Notes under the pieces: generated by a model | Database searches by the model: none | Seen by the model: the letters and a program-made list of their open reading frames with translations, nothing else | Told to the model about the DNA's origin: nothing | Assembly (NCBI GenBank): GCA_026119855.1 | Contig: JAOWBW010000426.1 | Location: 62,001 to 126,000, forward strand | DNA from: Campanula takesimana | Taxonomy: Eukaryota; Streptophyta; Magnoliopsida; Asterales; Campanulaceae | DNA: 64,000 nucleotides | Direction: 5' to 3' | Shown: positions 53,290-64,000 of the stretch, in pieces | Layout: every line of letters begins with the position of its first letter | Position numbering within the stretch: position 1 is the stretch's first letter | Translations under genes and position numbers: made by a program

Positions 53290-55506
53290 CTAATCAGAAT
53301 CCTCCTCCGTGGTGTCTCCACGCCGCGCTAAAGCTCGAGAGCTACCGGCACCCGAACTCCGTCCCCGGACCGCTCGACCACCAGTATGAGAAGAGCCCGC
53401 ACCATTCGGAGACCGTTCCCGACGCTGGGGTGACGCAACGTCGTCCCTCTGACAAGTACATGAATGGTACGCCTCCCTCAGTAAGCGCATCAACACGTTC
53501 TCCCGCCGGGCTGAACGGATATATGCCTCCTGAGTCACCTGAAAGGGAAACCAAGGCAATGATTATAATGCAGAAAGAAATAAATGTGTGCAAACATGAC
53601 TAATACAAAGCACAAAGCCGTACCCCAGCGTCAGGCGGAGGAATGAATGTCTCCTCAACAAGATCTGCATCAGTCGGCTCCAAACTCAGCTCCACCTCCC
53701 GGCCGCCCCTCATCACTCTCACGCTACTCGAGCGAAGGGGCATGTCAACCAAAGGCCGACTCCGATCAACATACCGGGCCGAGCTCGATCCCTCTCCCGA
53801 TAGCATCCTAGCCCGAACCTGAGGGCTGATCAACCGAGTCCGCACATAGCCGGCGTAGTCATCGCTCCCTCTGTAATGCTCTGCCAGAGTGGGAGCCAAG
53901 AAAGTCACCAACCTCGCAGGACGGAGCATATCCCGAGGAGGGTCATAAGGAGCCCACGGTAACGCACCAGCCCTGTGCTGACGAACCACCCTCTCTCAGA
54001 GATACATGGCCTCCTTAGTGAGACCCACCAGCAGAACCCTAGAAGCGGTCAAATCCACTACATAGGGACCCACTGAAGCCTCATTGGCCGGACTCCATGG
54101 GTAAAATCTAACCCCGACAGGCTCAGACATCGCGAACACCCTCCTCAAATCAGCAGCGTCCACTGTCTTCCTGTCCCGATTTCTGTGGGGAGGAGCCCTG
54201 TTGCCCTTGCACCAGTACGACATGATGGGAGCAACCTTGTTGGCACTCATCACCAACTGAAAAGGGGCGACACCGAAGATCTCGTACACCCAAGCCTGTG
54301 CATACAATGAAAGAGACATTTCAGACCAAGGGATAGAGCAGAAATCTCAACAATGTGAAAAAGAAGGGTAGTCAAGAGCATACCTCAAAGGAGAACTGAA
54401 ACCCATCAAAGGCCGACGAGCTAGCCCTCGAGCAATGGTCCAAAGCCCGGTAAATCTCAGCCAAACCGGCTCCACCCCAAGAAATCTCTCCGACTAGGTC
54501 CAAGTCCACAAGAGCCCCTAGCAGTGAGTACCGGCAGACAGTAGCCCCACTCGGAAACAAGATCTCTGAAAAGCTGTACCATAAGAACAGCCGGACCAAA
54601 CAATCCAAATCATACTCCCCCCTACCGAAGGCCTCAATAGCCACCTCCACCAAACGGTTCACCTTCCCGGCCTCCACTCCATAACCCTTGACACCTCCTC
54701 CCAGGTCAGTGTCGACTCCCAGCAGAGCCTGTCTATAGTCCCGCCGCTCCGCCAAGCTCTCATCAAAAGGCAAAGGGGTACCAGTAAACCTCAACCCTGT
54801 GATAGCTGCGAAATCCGTCGGCGTGATGGTAATCTCTCACCAACTAAAGTGGAAGGTATGGGTGGTATCCCACCAGAACTCCCGGCACACCTCTATCACC
54901 GCTGCCACCTTCAGGGTGCCCCCAACCATGCGAACACTGTCAAAGAATGGGCCAAACCCCATAGCCTCGATCCGAGCACGCAAACTGCCCGGTCCCTCCG
55001 GCAGGGACGCCCACAGTTTGCCCACAGTCACTGTGGACCCACGAGCCTTGATCCTCTGCAGGTAAACACAGCACAGGTATGTTACCATTCTAGCAATTTA
55101 CAATTCTAGAAATTTAAATCCTAGCATTCCATTATTCTGGCATTTCATACTATGTATAAAACATACAAATGTGCGAGAAAGAGAGGAGTGAAAATTCGAA
55201 ATTTACCTCTCGCGTCTCCGGAAGCCCCATCGACCAATGACGCTCAGAGTCGATGTAAAAATCGTAATCTTGGTCGAACGTAGACCGCAGCAGATTATCG
55301 CGATAATTCCGAGTCGCGGCTCGTGGTCTCAAACCGCCCCGTGGAATCAAGGGCGCCGCTTCAAAACCCGCTCCCGGGTCAACCCCTACATTTCCCTCGC
55401 CCTGAGCATCACCGTGCCCCTCTCCTTGTTGCTCTTGTTGTGGAAGCATATACCCACCTTGGCCCGGAAAATCCCTGAATAACGCCTCATTGATCCAATC
55501 TGCCAT
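53290..55506 (-). pseudogene. A1 PMD2: four-exon antisense PMD gene with two stops
   Basis: My model has exons 55506-55207, 55055-54384, 54295-53624 and 53538-53290 on the minus strand. All introns have GT/AG ends (for example GAG|GTAAAT and TGCAG|AGG), and exon lengths of 300, 672, 672 and 249 are all multiples of three, giving 630 residues. Exon 1 is Gly/Gln-rich. Exon 2 holds the PMD core (FWWDTTHTFHFSW, then TDFAAITGLRFTGTPL). Exon 4 is Arg/Ser-rich. Stops: TGA at about 54837-54839, directly after FHFSW, and TGA at about 53996-53998 in exon 3. Its promoter region is also present in A2, so it belongs to the element family. Function unknown. Confidence 0.75.
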
Positions 55507-55688
55507 AGCTTCAAGAAATATGTGAAATGAAGTCTTCAAAATTATCAAAATCTGAGCTTTCTCTTTCTAAAAACTCAATTTTCTCTCTCTAACTCGTCAA
55601 CAATGGAGGAAGGAAGAAGAAGAAAGAAGAAAGAAGGAGAAGAGGGAGGGTTTCTGGTGATGTGACCAAGGAGTCAGCCCGACGGCGA

Positions 55689-55835
55689 CCTTGGCCACGC
55701 GGCCACTTATGCACTCTCTATGCCAGCCGTCAGATCAGCGATCCGCGTGAAGGAGATCTGACCACTCAGCGGTCTTGGCCACGCGGCCACTATTGCAATT
55801 CAGTGTGTTTGGCCACGCGGCCAACCTTGCCCTTT
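55689..55835. repeat. GGCC-arm motif array upstream of PMD2
   Basis: Three units of GGCCACGCGGCC, followed toward the gene (55540-55650) by a CT-rich leader. The same arrangement is at 63715-63960 in A2. Confidence 0.8.
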
Positions 55836-55974
55836 CAGATAAAATTCCATTTTTGCCCCTGATCTTTTCCCTTTAATTCATTTTAAATGCCCTTGGCACT
55901 ATTTTGACTGATATTCGTTACCTTTGGGTACGGAAAGCCCCTTAAATTTTCCATTCTTCAACTAATATTTGCTT
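55836..55974. other. A1 spacer before the 115-bp repeats
   Basis: A/T-rich, non-coding; conserved in A2 at about 63575-63710. Confidence 0.5.
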
Positions 55975-56319
55975 AGGATTTGCATGATCGTAGAGACTTC
56001 GGCGCCTCTATGACATACGCATCCTAGATCGATCGCGATTGGCAGAAGCCTCGGCGTTTCTGTTTGCGAGAGATCCAGCATCTATTATTAGGATTTGCAT
56101 GATCGTAGAGACTTCGGCGCCTCTATGACATATGCATCCTAGATCGATCGCGATTGGCAGAAGCCTCGGCGTTTCTGTTTGCGAGAGATCCAGCATCTAT
56201 TATTAGGATTTGCATGATCGTAGAGACTTCGGCGCCTCTATGACGTACGCATCCTAGATCAATCGCGATTGGCAGAAGCCTCGGCGTTTCTGTTCGCGAG
56301 AGATCCAACATCTATTACT
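55975..56319 (+). repeat. 115-bp tandem repeat of family A, three copies
   Basis: Units begin at 55975, 56090 and 56205, an exact 115-base period. Each contains two self-complementary blocks, AGAGACTTCGGCGCCTCT and one built on CAGAAGCC...GGCGTTTCTG. A2 has about four copies at a 113-base period, and A0 has part of one. Confidence 0.9.
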
Positions 56320-56851
56320 TTAGCGCAATCGGCAGGAGCCCTGGCGATCCTGATTGCGTTTACCATTCCATCTTGGGATTATTTAGACAACGTAGTCTTT
56401 GTTTTTCCCAAATAACTTCATTGCTTACGAATGTTCGTTCTTCATACAAGATAGTATCCGTAGGTATATTATCCGCAGCAGAAGTTTGATGTCTCGTCTT
56501 TCCCCAATATCTCTGAACTACGACCGGCTTGATTCCTCGAAGGATACATAGGAAACCTGAAAAGGTTCAGCCACCCGACCGACGCGGTCATCTCTCATCC
56601 CCAGCAGGTGCATTTTCCCCATCAGGTGCATTTTCCCCAGCAGAAAGACGTTGCTCTCCATCAGAGGACAAATCATTCCCAATTTCCCATCAGATTTGAA
56701 CTACGTTTGGCTTGATTCCCCCGCGGATACGTAGGTCGCCTGTCAAGGTTCAGCCGTCCCTTTCATCTGTTTTGAAACTCATGTCTCAGATGGATCCTTC
56801 TTTTATCGTCGACCCCACATTGCCTTGCAAGAAGCGTCGCCGAGGGGCTAC
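56320..56851 (+). other. A1 3' end with type 2 hairpins and polypurine tract
   Basis: Non-coding. It holds two CTACG-type hairpins (about 56517-56552, whose second arm is mutated, and about 56700-56735) and ends CGCCGAGGGGCTAC before the LTR. Confidence 0.75.
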
Positions 56852-57999
56852 TGTTAGTACCCGACCTGAAAATGAGTTTATTAGGACTTTCCCAAAAATA
56901 CAAGGACTTTATAGGAATTAGAAACCTTGCAAAGACTTGTCCCGGATTCCCGAAATATCTCATTTATGACAAAATCTATCAAAATAGGTGATAAATGGTT
57001 TCCTTAAAACCATGCAGAAACCCTAGCTTGAAAATCAAGTCAGCCAGCAGAATTGGCCACGCGGCCAACCTTGCTACGCGTCGACCTTGGCCACTTGGCC
57101 ACTTTTGTCACCGGCTTCAGTAATGGCCAGGCGTCCAACCTTGCGCTGGATGATCCTGACCATCAGATCTTCCCATCAGCCTACTATATAAACCATTCCA
57201 TTCCATTGGTATAAGGGTCCGATTTTGAGAGCTCTAAGTCCGAATTTTGGAGTTCTTAAACACTATTTTGCTCTCTAATTAGCATTCAAACACTCAAGAA
57301 GATCCAAGGTTTATTTCTTGCCAACATAGGTAAGTTTTCTAACTTTTTCTTCATGTTCTTGCATCATTTTTAATGTAGATCTTTTATATTCATGTTCTTA
57401 CATGTTTATTCATAGTTTCTTCATATGCTTTGCATGTTCATTCATATGTTCATAATATGTTCTTCATATGTTCATCGTGTTCATAGATTAAAACCTTATT
57501 TATGCTATATTTAGGGTTGCGATCTTCATAATTACATGTTATTTCATAGCCGATGATGATCTAGGGTTCATCAACCCGAGGATGATCTAGGAACTACTTC
57601 TAAACCCTAATCTTTAGGTAATTCCCCCTCATTATGCATGATCCCGATTCTTCTGCCTATTCTAATTCTCTGCGAACTACGCTGACCTGAGCTTCTCACA
57701 TTGAGAGGAACGTAGGCAATCTTCGGATCCGGTCTAAATCACTAACACACTACTAACACATTCATCATGATAGAAAGACCGATCAATTCGGTCAATAGGA
57801 GTGATAACGTTCAATATTCTTCTCTTGTTGTAATTTGACCCCCGAACCCACTAAAAATGCTTTTTTCAATGTTTTGGCTTTAATTAAAACGGCGTGGCGA
57901 CTCTCATAATTTTAATGTCGTTAAGAATATTCCCTTTGTAAATAAAAATAATCACAAGATACTTCCCATGCGTCGCTTCATCGGAAAGGGGTATTCACA
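56852..57999 (+). repeat. A1 3' LTR
   Basis: 1148 bp, TGTTAG...TTCACA. GGCC motifs lie at about 57050-57140, TATA at 57185-57192, a splice donor near 57329 and a type 2 hairpin near 57675-57715. Shared variants with 3613-4486 support the pairing. Confidence 0.93.
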
Positions 58000-59489
58000 G
58001 TGCCCTAGGCACGTTTAATAAACCTTGTAATTGTTATCATTTATTTCATATCAATAAAGAGATGTTTTGATTATTATTGTTATTCATGTTTACTTATAAT
58101 AATCTCCGTCCCTAGTACTTGTTAAGCACTAGTATAAAGGCTAAATGATCATGGGATGATCATGTTAGATTTATGGGTATGGAACAAGGTACTGGACATG
58201 ACCCGCTGTATGAGATTTATGTCATGGTCTATGTCGAACATATATCTCATATTAGTTATGTCAATTGAATCCTTAGACATGAAGTTATTATAGTCTTCCA
58301 CTTGATGAACATTATGTTTGACATATTCAAACGCTACTTTTAACCGAGTAGTTATAAAGGGTATGATTGGCATAATCGGATTCCCGTTGGGAAGAATAAT
58401 AAGCTAAATGGATTTGTCCCTCCACGGAGAGATGTCAAGCTTGGGCCCCTCGAAGGAATGATGTTGATGAAATGTTCGGCCGGACTCAAATGGATTGATT
58501 GGATCAATAGCATTTGAATTATCAACATATTCGGAATCGAGAAAGTATTGAACATGACAAGTTGACTGTTTGACCATGACTTGTGTTCAAAGACATCGTG
58601 GACAAAGGGGTTATGACATATTCTAAAGGAATGCGAACTTGTATCTAGTTATACTATTTGGGTAGGTATGACGGTTTGCTAGAACCTAATCATATCTTAT
58701 GGAATCATGTTTGAGCCCATTGCCAACTTAGTATAATCCTAGAGGGTCACACACAATAGAACGAATCTTAAATAAAAGGACTGTATTGGAATTTAGGGTC
58801 GAAGGACCTCAAGGGAATTTCTGGAATTATTCTGGGCTTCCTGGTCAACCAAGCGGGCGCTTGGGTTGAACCAGGCGGGCGCCTGAATGATTTCTAAAAG
58901 GCCCGGACCTTTTGGTCAAATAAGCGGGCGCCTGGGTAGGACCAGGCGGGCGCCCGGTATGCCGACAGAAAAATTCCTAATTCGATTAGGAAAGGTTTTT
59001 GGCACAAGTTACCTATTTGGAATAGGTCTTAATTGTGTATAAAAACCCCAATTCGGCCAGACCATATTCACTAGTGCTTTTGTGAGTCTCAAAGAGTTTG
59101 AGAGAGATTTTATTTTGTTCTAAGATATCATTGATTGAGGAACAAAATAATTCACAAATAAATTCCATATAGTTCTTTATTGAATTGTGAAAACGTGTTT
59201 TACAATTATTGGTCTAGCAACCAAGATCAAAGAAGTTCCTTTGATATTCGTTCGAAGTGTGGACACCGCTAGAGGGTGAATTTTATCATCTTACAAAGTT
59301 CGTGATTTGTTCGTGATAAAGCTTCAAGATCTCCACCAAGACCAAAGAGAAAAGTTCATAGCCATCAAGGGTTAGTTATTCCTCTATTCATCTTGTTGTA
59401 TTTGATTTAATCATATGAACGGATCCATGGCTTTGGGTTTCTTAAAATTTTAATTGCTATATTCCCCTGCGCATGAGTCAAAGAAACCC
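58000..59489 (+). repeat. R repeat, fuller copy (LTR-like)
   Basis: It starts next to the A1 LTR and ends near CCCAACA at about 59487-59493. It has four GC-rich near-palindromes at about 58855-58965 and a TATA box TATAAAAA at 59038-59045, the layout of an LTR with U3, R and U5. No primer site follows, so it is a solo or truncated LTR of an unidentified element. The last bases overlap a CCCAACA also present in B1, so the exact edge is uncertain. Confidence 0.65.
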
Positions 59490-60204
59490 AACATTTCATC
59501 CCCAGCAGGAACATTTTTCTGGTCACGGTCAACTGTGCCCGCACCCCACAATTCAAAAAGTCAAGTGTGACTCCAAGTGGCACGAGACTTCAAAGCAATA
59601 CCTCATCAACGGATTTCACTAACGGATTCGTCAATAAAGGTTCACCAACGGCCTCTCCAAAGGTTCACCAATGGCCTCTCCAAAGGTTCACTAACGGCCT
59701 CTCCAAAGGTTCACCAACGGCCTCTACAAGGGTTCACTAACGGCCTCATCAACGGATTTCACTAACGGATTCGTCAACAAAGGTTCACTAACGGCCTCGT
59801 CCAAAAGGTTCACTAACGGCCTCTCCAAAGGTTCACCAACGGCCTCTACAAGGGTTCACTAACGGCCTCATCAACGGATTTCACTAACGGATTCGTCCTC
59901 AAAGGTCCACTAACGGCCTCCTCAAAGGCTCACTAACGGTCTCTCCAAAAGGTTCAATAACGGCCTCGTTCAAAAGGTTCACTAACGGCCTCATTCAACA
60001 TATTCAGCCGGCAGGTTCACCTAACAGATCATGCCACCCCTTCTATCAACAAAAGCCGCTCACACAGGGAGCGCACCACTATCTCTCGCAATTTCAAATT
60101 CCTGCTTTCATCGAGTCTTTGCTTTTTCTTGGTGATGTCCTCGGCGGGTGTTTTTAACTTTCGTCGACGCGTTTTGCTTTGCAATCCACGTCGCCGAGGG
60201 GCTC
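59490..60204 (+). mobile_element. B2: 3' internal end of a family B element
   Basis: Matches B1 from about 33073 to 34029: start motif CATTTCATCCCCAGCAGG, AACGG minisatellite (about 59600-60000, shorter and rearranged) and polypurine tract before the LTR. Everything upstream of it in B2 is missing. Confidence 0.85.
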
Positions 60205-61201
60205 TGTAGACACCCCGCCTTGGACCGCTCACCCCTATTGCACATTTGATCTTGTGTTTCTCCCCATTTCAAGTGTTTCTCGTTAGTTTCTGTCACTTCC
60301 GTTAAGTTCCTGACTGACTTCATTAAGTCCAGGGACTAAACTGAATAACAGGGCTGACTTTCTAGTCCATTCTGTCAAAATTGCCTTCTCTGAGTCGCGC
60401 GCCTCCGACAGGAGGAGCCAGACGCGCGCGCCTCCCGCCCCCAAAGCAGGAAGCGCACGCCTCTGGGCGTCAGTTACAGATTTCTGGCCAGGATTCTCTC
60501 CCTTGCTCAATTTACAGGATTTTGCCCGGGAAGGATTTCTTGGTGACTGAGTTTTGGCACCAAAAACATCTCTCTTTCACCTATAAAAACCTCCCTTTAC
60601 CTCCATTTTCAAGGAGACAAAAAACTTTGACCAAAAAAGGACCGAAAGACCTTGACTTTACCAAATTTCCTACTTTCAAAGCATTTTCCAAAGGATTTCT
60701 CCAAGCAATTCAACAAGAAGTGTTTGAAGTCTCTTGAAGTCTAGGTAAAGCTATTTCTTTCCCCTTCTCAACTTCATCTCTTTTCTCTTTCTTTTGAATT
60801 ATCAAAGTGCAATCACCCAAATCATTTTGGGACATGACTCTAATGATCACCTCATCTCATTGAGGTCGGTTAAAGAGTTATCTCCTACATTCCAAACTCT
60901 ATTTTACAACCCCTTTTTATGATTTAAAGAAGAAGAAGAAGAACTTTTATCATTCATGTAGATTTTGATCAAGCAAGACCAACTTTAGTTGGGCGAGATG
61001 GGTGTTTCGGTACTTCCCATCTCGTAATCTAACCCCCGAACCTCAAAACAAAGAATCTCTGTTTTCGTAATCAAACTTAGGCTATTATCAATAGGTTTTT
61101 CTTATGTTCCTCAAAACATAGGTGGCGACTCTAAAAACAAGTTAGACATCCTAGGATAATTCACCGCTCAAGCCAAGTTGTGGTTTCCCGGGGTATCTAC
61201 A
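60205..61201 (+). repeat. B2 3' LTR
   Basis: 997 bp, TGTAGACACC...TATCTACA. TATA is at 60592-60598. It differs from the B1 LTRs by substitutions and a longer stretch after the TATA box (about 60615-60740). Confidence 0.9.
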
Positions 61202-61322
61202 GACACAAGTGATACCTCGTACGAGGCATCCCAGTCTGGGAATAGACTAACGTACAGAATGCAGAATTTTGAGACAATGATGATTTCTTTCGACGCAAGT
61301 CTAACCCACTTACTGTGATTCT
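61202..61322 (-). other. C: leader fragment of a fourth Tat family
   Basis: On the minus strand this follows a primer site, so it is the start of an internal region. It matches none of the other families here. Nothing coding is seen. Confidence 0.6.
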
Positions 61323-61340
61323 TCCCCAGCGGAGTCGCCA
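61323..61340 (-). other. C: primer-binding site
   Basis: TGGCGACTCCGCTGGGGA on the minus strand, identical to the D1 site, one spacer base from the LTR scar. Confidence 0.8.
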
Positions 61341-61341
61341 C

Positions 61342-61439
61342 TGTTTGCGCGCGAGCTTTTTGCTTCGATGGCACGCTTTCGACCTTCGATTCACCTTCTT
61401 GTTGATTTGAGAGTCGCCACCATGTTATTGTCGGAACAC
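61342..61439 (-). repeat. C: 98-bp 5' LTR scar
   Basis: On the minus strand this ends GCGCGCAAACA before the primer site and holds TGGCGACTCT (complement at 61410-61419), the same internal decamer as in the A, B and D LTRs. The rest of the LTR is cut off by A2. Confidence 0.7.
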
Positions 61440-62590
61440 TGTGAATACCCCTTTCCGATGAAGCGACGCATGGGAAGTATCTTGTGATTATTTTTATTTA
61501 CAAAGGGAATATTCTTAACGACATTAAAATTATGAGAGTCGCCACGCCGTTTTAATTAAAGCCAAAACATTGAAAAAAGCATGTTTAGTGGGTTCGGGGG
61601 TCAAATTACAACAAGAGAAGAATATTGGACGTTATCACTCCAATTGCCCGAATTGATCGGTCTTTCTATCATGATGAATGTGTTAGTAGTGTGTTAGTGA
61701 TTTAGACCGGATCCGAAGATTGCCTACGTTCCTCTCAATGTGAGAAGCTCAGGTCAGCGTAGTTCGCAGAGAATTTAGAATAGGCAGAAGAATCGGGATC
61801 ATGCATAACGAGGGGGAATTACCTAAAGATTAGGGTTTAGAAGTAGTTCCTAGATCATCCTCGGGTTGATGAACCCTCGATCATCATCGGCTATGAAATA
61901 ACATATAATTATGAAGATCGCAACCCTAAATATAGCATAAATAAGGTTTTAATCTATGAACACGAAGAACATGCGAAGAACATATTATGAACATATGAAT
62001 GAGCATGCAAAGAATATGAAGAAACTATGAATAAACATGTACGAACATGAACATAAAAGATCTACATTAAAAATAATGCAAGGACACGAAGAAAAAGTTA
62101 GAAAACTTACCTATGTTGGCAAGAAATAAACCTTGGATCTTCTTGAGTGTTTGAATGCTAATTAGAGAGTAAAATAGTGTTTAAGAACTCCAAAATTCGT
62201 ACTTTAGAACTCTCAAAATCGGATCCCTAAACCAATAGCCTGGGATTGATTTATATAGTAAACTGAGGGGAAGATCTGATGGTCCAGATCATCCGGCGCA
62301 AGGTTGGCCGCCTGGCCATTGTTGAAGACGGCGACAATGTTGGCCGCGTGGCCAAGGTCGAGGCGTGGCAAGGTTGGCCGCCTGGCCAATTCTGCTGGCT
62401 GACGTGATTTTCAAGCTAGGGTTTCACTGTTGCTTTATGGTAACCCTAAGTTGCCTATTTTGATGGATTTTGTCATAAATGAGATATTTTGGGAATCCAG
62501 GACAAGTCTTTGCAAGGTTTCTAATTCCTATAAAGTCCTTGTATTTTTGGGAAAGTCCTAATAAACTCATTTTCAGGTCGGGTACTAACA
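61440..62590 (-). repeat. A2 3' LTR (inverted family A)
   Basis: 1151 bp, closest to the A0 LTR. TATA is at 62257-62250 on the minus strand, with GGCC motifs at about 62295-62400 upstream of it, and a type 2 hairpin at 61724-61762. Confidence 0.92.
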
Positions 62591-63112
62591 GTAGCCCCTC
62601 GGCGACGCTTCTTGCAAGGCAATGTGGGGTCGACGATAAAAGAAGGATCCGTCTGAAACATGAGTTTCAAAAACAGATGAAAGGTAAGGGAACGGCTGAA
62701 CCTTGACAGGCGACCTACGTATCCGCGGGGGAATCAAGCCAAACGTAGTTCAAATCTGATGGGGAAATTGGGAAGGACTGTCCTCTGATGGGGAACAACG
62801 TCTTCTGCTGGGGAAAATGCACCTGCTGGGGATGATAGATGACCATGTCGGTCGGGTGGTTGGACCTTTTCAGGTTTCCTACGTATCCTCCGAGGAATCA
62901 AGCCAAACGTAGTTCAGAGATATTGGGGAAAGGCGAGACATCGAACTTCTGCTAGGGATAATAAACCTACGGGCACTACCCTGCATGAAGAACGAACATT
63001 TGTAAGTAATGAAGTTGTTTGGGAAAACTAAAGACTACGTTGTCTAAATAATCCCAAGATGGAATGGTAAACGAAATCAGGATCGCCAGGGTTCCTGCTG
63101 ATTGCGCTAAAG
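62591..63112 (-). mobile_element. A2: 3' end with polypurine tract and type 2 hairpins
   Basis: Inverted equivalent of 1-647. Polypurine tract at 62591-62604 and two CTACG/CGTAG hairpins (62715-62748 and 62879-62912). Confidence 0.82.
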
Positions 63113-63565
63113 TAATAGATGTCGGATCTCTCGCGAACAGAAACGCCGAGGCTTCTGCCAATCGCGATCAATCTAGGATGCGTATGTCATAGAGGCGCCA
63201 AAGTCTCTACAATCATGCAAATCCTAAAATAGATGCTGGATCGCTCGCAAACAGAAACGCCGAGGCTTCTGCCAATTACGATTGATCTAGGATGGTATGT
63301 CATAGAGGCGCCGAAGTCTCTACAATCATGCAAACCCTAAAATAGATGCTGGATCGCTCGCAGACAGAAATGCCGAGGCTTCTGCCAATTACGATTGACC
63401 TAGGATGGCATGTCATAGAGGCGCCGAAGTCTCTACAATCATGCAAATCCTAAAATAGATGCTGGATCGCTCGCAGACAGAAACGCCGAGGCTTCTGCCA
63501 ATTACGATTGATCTAGGATGGTATGTCATAGAGGCGCCGAAGTCTCTACAATCATGCAAATCCTA
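63113..63565 (-). repeat. A2 113-bp tandem repeats, about four copies
   Basis: Units marked by GATGCTGGATCGCTCG at 63232, 63345 and 63458, giving a 113-base period, plus one flanking partial or diverged unit. Homologous to the 115-bp repeat of A1. Confidence 0.88.
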
Positions 63566-64000
63566 AGCAAATATTCGGTGAAGAATGGAAATTTTAAGGG
63601 GCTTTCCGCACCTAAAGGCAACGAATATCAGTCAAAATTGTGCTAAGGGCATTTAAGATGAATCAAAGGGAAAAGATCAGGGACAAAAGTGGAATTTTAT
63701 CTGAAGGGACAAGGTTGGCCGCATGGCCAAAAACACTAAATTGCAATAGTGGCCGCGTGGCCAACAGCGCTGAGTGGTCAGATCTCCTTCACACGGATCG
63801 CTGATCTGACGGCTGGGGTTGCAAGGGCGAAAGTGGCCGCGTGGCCAAGGTCGCCGTCGGGCTGACTCCTTGGTCACATCACCAGAAACCTCCCCTTTTC
63901 CTCTTCTTTCCTTCTTCCTTCTTCTTCCTTCCTCCATTGTTAACGAGTTAGAGAGAGGAAATTGGGTTTTTAGAGAGAGAAAGCTTGGATTTTGATAATC
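63566..64000 (+). promoter_or_regulatory. A2: upstream region and leader of a second PMD2 gene
   Basis: Inverted match of 55540-55975. Three GGCC-arm motifs (63715-63850) are followed on the plus strand by the CT-rich leader (63885-63990) that in A1 precedes the PMD2 ATG. The window ends before the coding start, so whether this copy is intact is unknown. Confidence 0.7.

Larger units (their letters stand above)
3613..57999 (+). mobile_element. A1: large Tat/Ogre-type Ty3-gypsy element, host of the nest
   Basis: A1 is the outermost element. It is split into 3613-8493, 35003-35685 and 46804-57999 by the insertions of B1 (which carries S1) and D1. Without them it is about 17 kb, within the size expected for the Ogre/Tat group. 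Order: partial 5' LTR, tRNA-Arg primer site, long leader, gag, protease, G-patch-like segment, RT, RNase H, second RNase H, integrase, 3' hairpins, two antisense PMD genes, tandem repeats, polypurine tract and 3' LTR. Several frameshifts and stops make it non-autonomous. The pairing of its two LTRs is supported by shared variants that A0 and A2 lack. Confidence 0.85.

Noticed and set aside
1..64000. Ordinary host genes, tRNA or rRNA genes
   Set aside because: Every coding segment I could recognise belongs to a retroelement or an element-borne PMD gene; the only tRNA-like matches are the primer sites and their internal decamer copies.

Overview
This is plant nuclear DNA made almost entirely of nested LTR retrotransposons. 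I see no ordinary host gene, tRNA, rRNA or CRISPR array. The plant call rests on Ty3-gypsy elements of the Tat/Ogre type (primer site TGGCGACTCTGCTGGGGA matching a tRNA-Arg 3' end, gag-protease-RT-RNase H-second RNase H-integrase order, antisense plant-mobile-domain genes near the 3' end) and a Ty1-copia element of the SIRE type. The species cannot be named from the sequence.

Names used here. Family A: Tat elements with 1.15-kb LTRs (TGTTAG...TTCACA). A0 is a 3' end at 1-1795; A1 is the large host element at 3613-57999; A2 is an inverted 3' end at 61440-64000. Family B: Tat elements with about 0.98-kb LTRs (TGTAGACACC...TCTACA). B1 spans 8494-35002; B2 is a 3' end at about 59490-61201. D1 is a pol-less relative of B with 1.31-kb LTRs, inverted, at 35686-46803. 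S1 is the copia element at 12449-25929. R is an LTR-like repeat at 2648-3612 and 58000-59489. C is a 98-bp LTR scar of a fourth Tat family at 61342-61439.

Layout. A0 ends at 1795 and is followed by a 32-bp minisatellite that runs into a 100-N gap. An R fragment is fused at 3612 to the remaining part of the A1 5' LTR. A1 gag and protease run to 8493, where B1 is inserted. B1 gag runs to 12448, where S1 is inserted with a perfect 5-bp target duplication (ATCCG). B1 pol continues from 25930, followed by its antisense PMD gene and its 3' LTR. A1 resumes at 35003 and is interrupted again by D1. It then carries RT, two RNase H domains, integrase, two antisense PMD genes and its 3' LTR. R, B2, the C scar and A2 fill the right end. 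LTR similarity within pairs agrees with the nesting: S1 is youngest (two differences seen in 1465 bp), then B1 (about eight in 975 bp).

How the parts work together. Gag and pol of A1 and B1 are broken by frameshifts, stops and lost catalytic residues, so neither could move on its own proteins. S1 keeps an intact pol and an intact third gene. Several non-coding structures are conserved between families: paired hairpins after integrase, a CTACG/CGTAG hairpin, a structured leader before gag, and a copy of the first ten primer-site bases inside each Tat LTR. They persist in D1, which has no pol. Each family also carries its own GC-rich, often palindromic motif cluster upstream of its LTR TATA box. 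In A and B the same motif lies upstream of the antisense PMD genes. These shared cis-elements are the most unusual signal in the window.
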